From positions 30,733 through 94,732 of the forward strand of contig JACPQL010000005.1 in the NCBI GenBank assembly GCA_016190445.1: a stretch of DNA of 64,000 nucleotides, given 5' to 3'. This document shows, piece by piece, positions 62,619-64,000 of the stretch. Made by a program: the position numbers and the translations under genes. The stretch is from Chloroflexota bacterium. Lineage in GTDB: Bacteria; Chloroflexota; Dehalococcoidia; Lucifugimonadales; JACPQL01. Positions within the stretch are counted from its first letter, which is position 1. Each line of letters begins with the position of its first letter. The notes beneath the pieces are model-generated. The model made no database searches and was not told the origin of the DNA. It was given only the letters and a program-made list of their open reading frames with translations.

Positions 62619-63266
62619 TTGGAGAGGGTAGCAGCACTCGCCAGTGGCGGGCTGGATAGCTCCGTGCTTCTGGCAGACCTGGCGCAAGAGGCTATGGTTT
62701 TCCCGCTGTACGTCCAGATGGGGCTGGCCTGGGAGGAGGTGGAGCGGAGGGCGCTTAATGCCTTTGTGGACGCCCTCCGTAGCCCCAACGTGCAGCCCAT
62801 AACCACGCTCTCCGTGCCTGTCCGGCAGGTCTACGGCCAGCACTGGAGCCTCACGGGCATCGGCGTGCCGGGCGCGGAGGCACCAGACAGCGCGGTCTTT
62901 CTCCCCGGGCGGAACGTGCTGCTCATCGGGCTGGCCGCGGTCTGGTGCAGCACCCACGGCGTCTCGCGCATCGCTATTGGCTCGCTGGGGGGGAACCCTT
63001 TCCCAGACGCCACACCGGACTTCTTCGAAAGCTTTGGGAGGGCTCTCAGCCTCGGACTGGCACACCCGGTCAGCATCGAGGCGCCCTACCGGGGCCTGCA
63101 CAAAGAGGACCTGATCCGCCAGCGCCAGCAATTGCCGCTGGAGCTGACGCTCACCTGCATGGCCCCTACGAATGGCATTCACTGCGGCAGGTGCAACAAG
63201 TGCCACGAGCGGCAAGTGGCCTTTGCGACAGCCCGTGTGGCGGACCGCACCCGCTACGCCGCGTAG
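62619..63266 (+). CDS. queC: 7-cyano-7-deazaguanine synthase QueC
   Basis: 215 aa from TTG 62619, which lies two bases after the queD stop with GGGAGGACTAGAC before it. The PP-loop motif ALASGGLDSSVLLADL is at the N-terminus, PGRNVLLIGLAAVW and GSLGGNPFPDATPDFF follow, and the zinc-binding C-terminus has LTCMAPTNGIHCGRCNKCHER, four Cys as in QueC. It converts 7-carboxy-7-deazaguanine to preQ0 with ATP and ammonia. QueE, which makes its substrate, is not in this window. Confidence 0.92.
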   Translation: MERVAALASGGLDSSVLLADLAQEAMVFPLYVQMGLAWEEVERRALNAFVDALRSPNVQPITTLSVPVRQVYGQHWSLTGIGVPGAEAPDSAVFLPGRNVLLIGLAAVWCSTHGVSRIAIGSLGGNPFPDATPDFFESFGRALSLGLAHPVSIEAPYRGLHKEDLIRQRQQLPLELTLTCMAPTNGIHCGRCNKCHERQVAFATARVADRTRYAA

Positions 63267-63278
63267 AGAGAGGGAAAA

Positions 63279-63896
63279 GTGAACAGAGCGCAACGTTTGG
63301 AGAAGCTCAAGCCGCTCCTGCGAGAGGTGCTGGTGGTCCTGGGGGAGGACCCGGACCGGGAGGGACTGCGCCGCACGCCGGAGCGGTGGGCGGACGCCCT
63401 CTTGACCTACACCCAGGGCACGCTGGAGGACCCTCAGGAGCACCTGAGGGTGATTTTCCAACTCAACGAGGACGACTATCCTATCGGCTCAGAGGACATG
63501 ATTTTGGTGGACAGGATCGAGTTCACCTCCACCTGCGAGCACCACCTGGCCCCCATGCACGGCCTGGTGCACATCGCCTACATACCCAACCCCCAGAGCA
63601 GGGTCATCACCGGCCTCTCCAAGCTGTCCCGAGTGGTGGAGGTGTTTGCCCGGCGCTTGCAGGTCCAGGAGCGGATGACCCAGCAGATAGCCCGCGCCAT
63701 AGATGAGCACCTGAACCCTCTGGGAGTCATAGTGGTGGCGCAGGCAGTCCATTACTGCATGATCGCTCGGGGCGTGGAGCAGCGCGCCAGCAGCACCACC
63801 ACCACAGCGCGTCGCGGCCTCTTCCTGGACAAACCCGACCTGGAGGCCAAGTTCCAGGAGTACCTGCGCCTGCGGCTGGACGCCAGCAAGGTGTAG
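63279..63896 (+). CDS. folE: GTP cyclohydrolase I FolE
   Basis: 205 aa from GTG 63279, with AGAGAGGGAAAA before it. VLGEDPDREGLRRTPERWAD opens the protein; the zinc ligands are in STCEHHLAPMHG and in AVHYCMIARGV; ITGLSKLSRVVEVFARRLQVQ and ERMTQQIARAI are also typical. It forms dihydroneopterin triphosphate from GTP for folate, 7-deazaguanine or tetrahydropterin synthesis; its position after queC points to 7-deazaguanine, or to all of these. A strong hairpin follows the stop and ends the unit. Confidence 0.95.
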   Translation: MNRAQRLEKLKPLLREVLVVLGEDPDREGLRRTPERWADALLTYTQGTLEDPQEHLRVIFQLNEDDYPIGSEDMILVDRIEFTSTCEHHLAPMHGLVHIAYIPNPQSRVITGLSKLSRVVEVFARRLQVQERMTQQIARAIDEHLNPLGVIVVAQAVHYCMIARGVEQRASSTTTTARRGLFLDKPDLEAKFQEYLRLRLDASKV

Positions 63897-63899
63897 AAG

Positions 63900-63926
63900 C
63901 CGTTGCAAAACGAAGTTTTGCAACGG
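63900..63926. terminator. Perfect hairpin CCGTTGCAAAAC/GTTTTGCAACGG after folE
   Basis: A 12-bp perfect stem and 3-nt GAA loop four bases past the folE stop. The arms are identical to those of 10036-10062, only the loop differs (GGG there), so it is a dispersed element used at gene 3' ends. Confidence 0.6.
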
Positions 63927-63978
63927 GGTCCCCTGTTCCCCCCGGGGGGAGCCTTGTCTCTCACACTCCCCTGGGGTT

Positions 63979-63999
63979 CCAAGGGGCGAAGCCCCTTGG
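63979..63999 (+). repeat. Start of a probable third copy of the palindrome-rich repeat
   Basis: CCAAGGGGCGAAGCCCCTTGG is a perfect hairpin that resembles the GAGGGGCTTTGCCCCTTTGGC just upstream of repeat copy 1 (14132-14152). The window ends here, so whether the rest of the element follows cannot be seen. Confidence 0.4.
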
Positions 64000-64000
64000 C

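Overview
This window looks like part of a GC-rich chromosome, most probably a Chloroflexota bacterium of the Dehalococcoidia/SAR202 type. That placement is an inference. It rests on the gene mix: eight family III (CaiB/BaiF) CoA-transferases, three acyl-CoA dehydrogenases, three enoyl-CoA hydratases, two LLM flavin monooxygenases, two double-hotdog dehydratases and two UGSC-type selenoproteins. I saw no rRNA, tRNA, CRISPR array, phage or transposase gene.

Layout. 1-6961 (-) is one giant open frame for a secreted surface protein, cut by the left edge and absent from the ORF track because its stop lies outside. 7568-12451 (-) holds three acyl-CoA dehydrogenases and a CaiB protein. 12510-18779 has a small phosphatase, a cyclase and a + strand cluster built around selenoprotein gene 1 (14630-15196). 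18946-30073 (-) is a long, tightly packed and partly translationally coupled catabolic operon that begins with selenoprotein gene 2 (29534-30073) and runs through two dehydratases, an LLM oxidoreductase, a protein of an unnamed family also found beside selenoprotein 1, and five CaiB genes. 30157-37972 is housekeeping (polX, secA, prs, a ROK kinase). 38237-51555 mixes a surface protein, small regulators, enoyl-CoA hydratases, a CaiB pair and assorted metabolic enzymes. 51673-58914 has a kelch lipoprotein, an LhgO-type oxidase and a GlpA-like three-gene redox operon. 59139-61286 is a sulfite-dehydrogenase-type pair. 61433-63896 is a pterin/7-deazaguanine cluster.

Most interesting points. (1) Two genes of the same family each carry an in-frame TGA inside a U-G-S-C motif, followed at the same distance by a SECIS-like hairpin; the ORF track splits both. 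(2) The same uncharacterised partner family (DGLPV[VI]PPT motif) accompanies both. (3) Three of the eight CaiB proteins lack the catalytic Asp (Ser, Glu, Ser), and each sits next to a copy that keeps it, which suggests catalytic/non-catalytic heteromers. (4) Several dispersed palindromic repeats occur, including a 105-106 bp element in two copies with a perfect 30-bp palindrome, and an 18-bp duplication of a CaiB 3' end around a palindromic insert.

Promoters recognised by eye are mostly sigma-70 type with a 17-bp spacer (TTGACR...TAnnnT) and fit the operon starts. All calls were made by reading the sequence; no database search was run.
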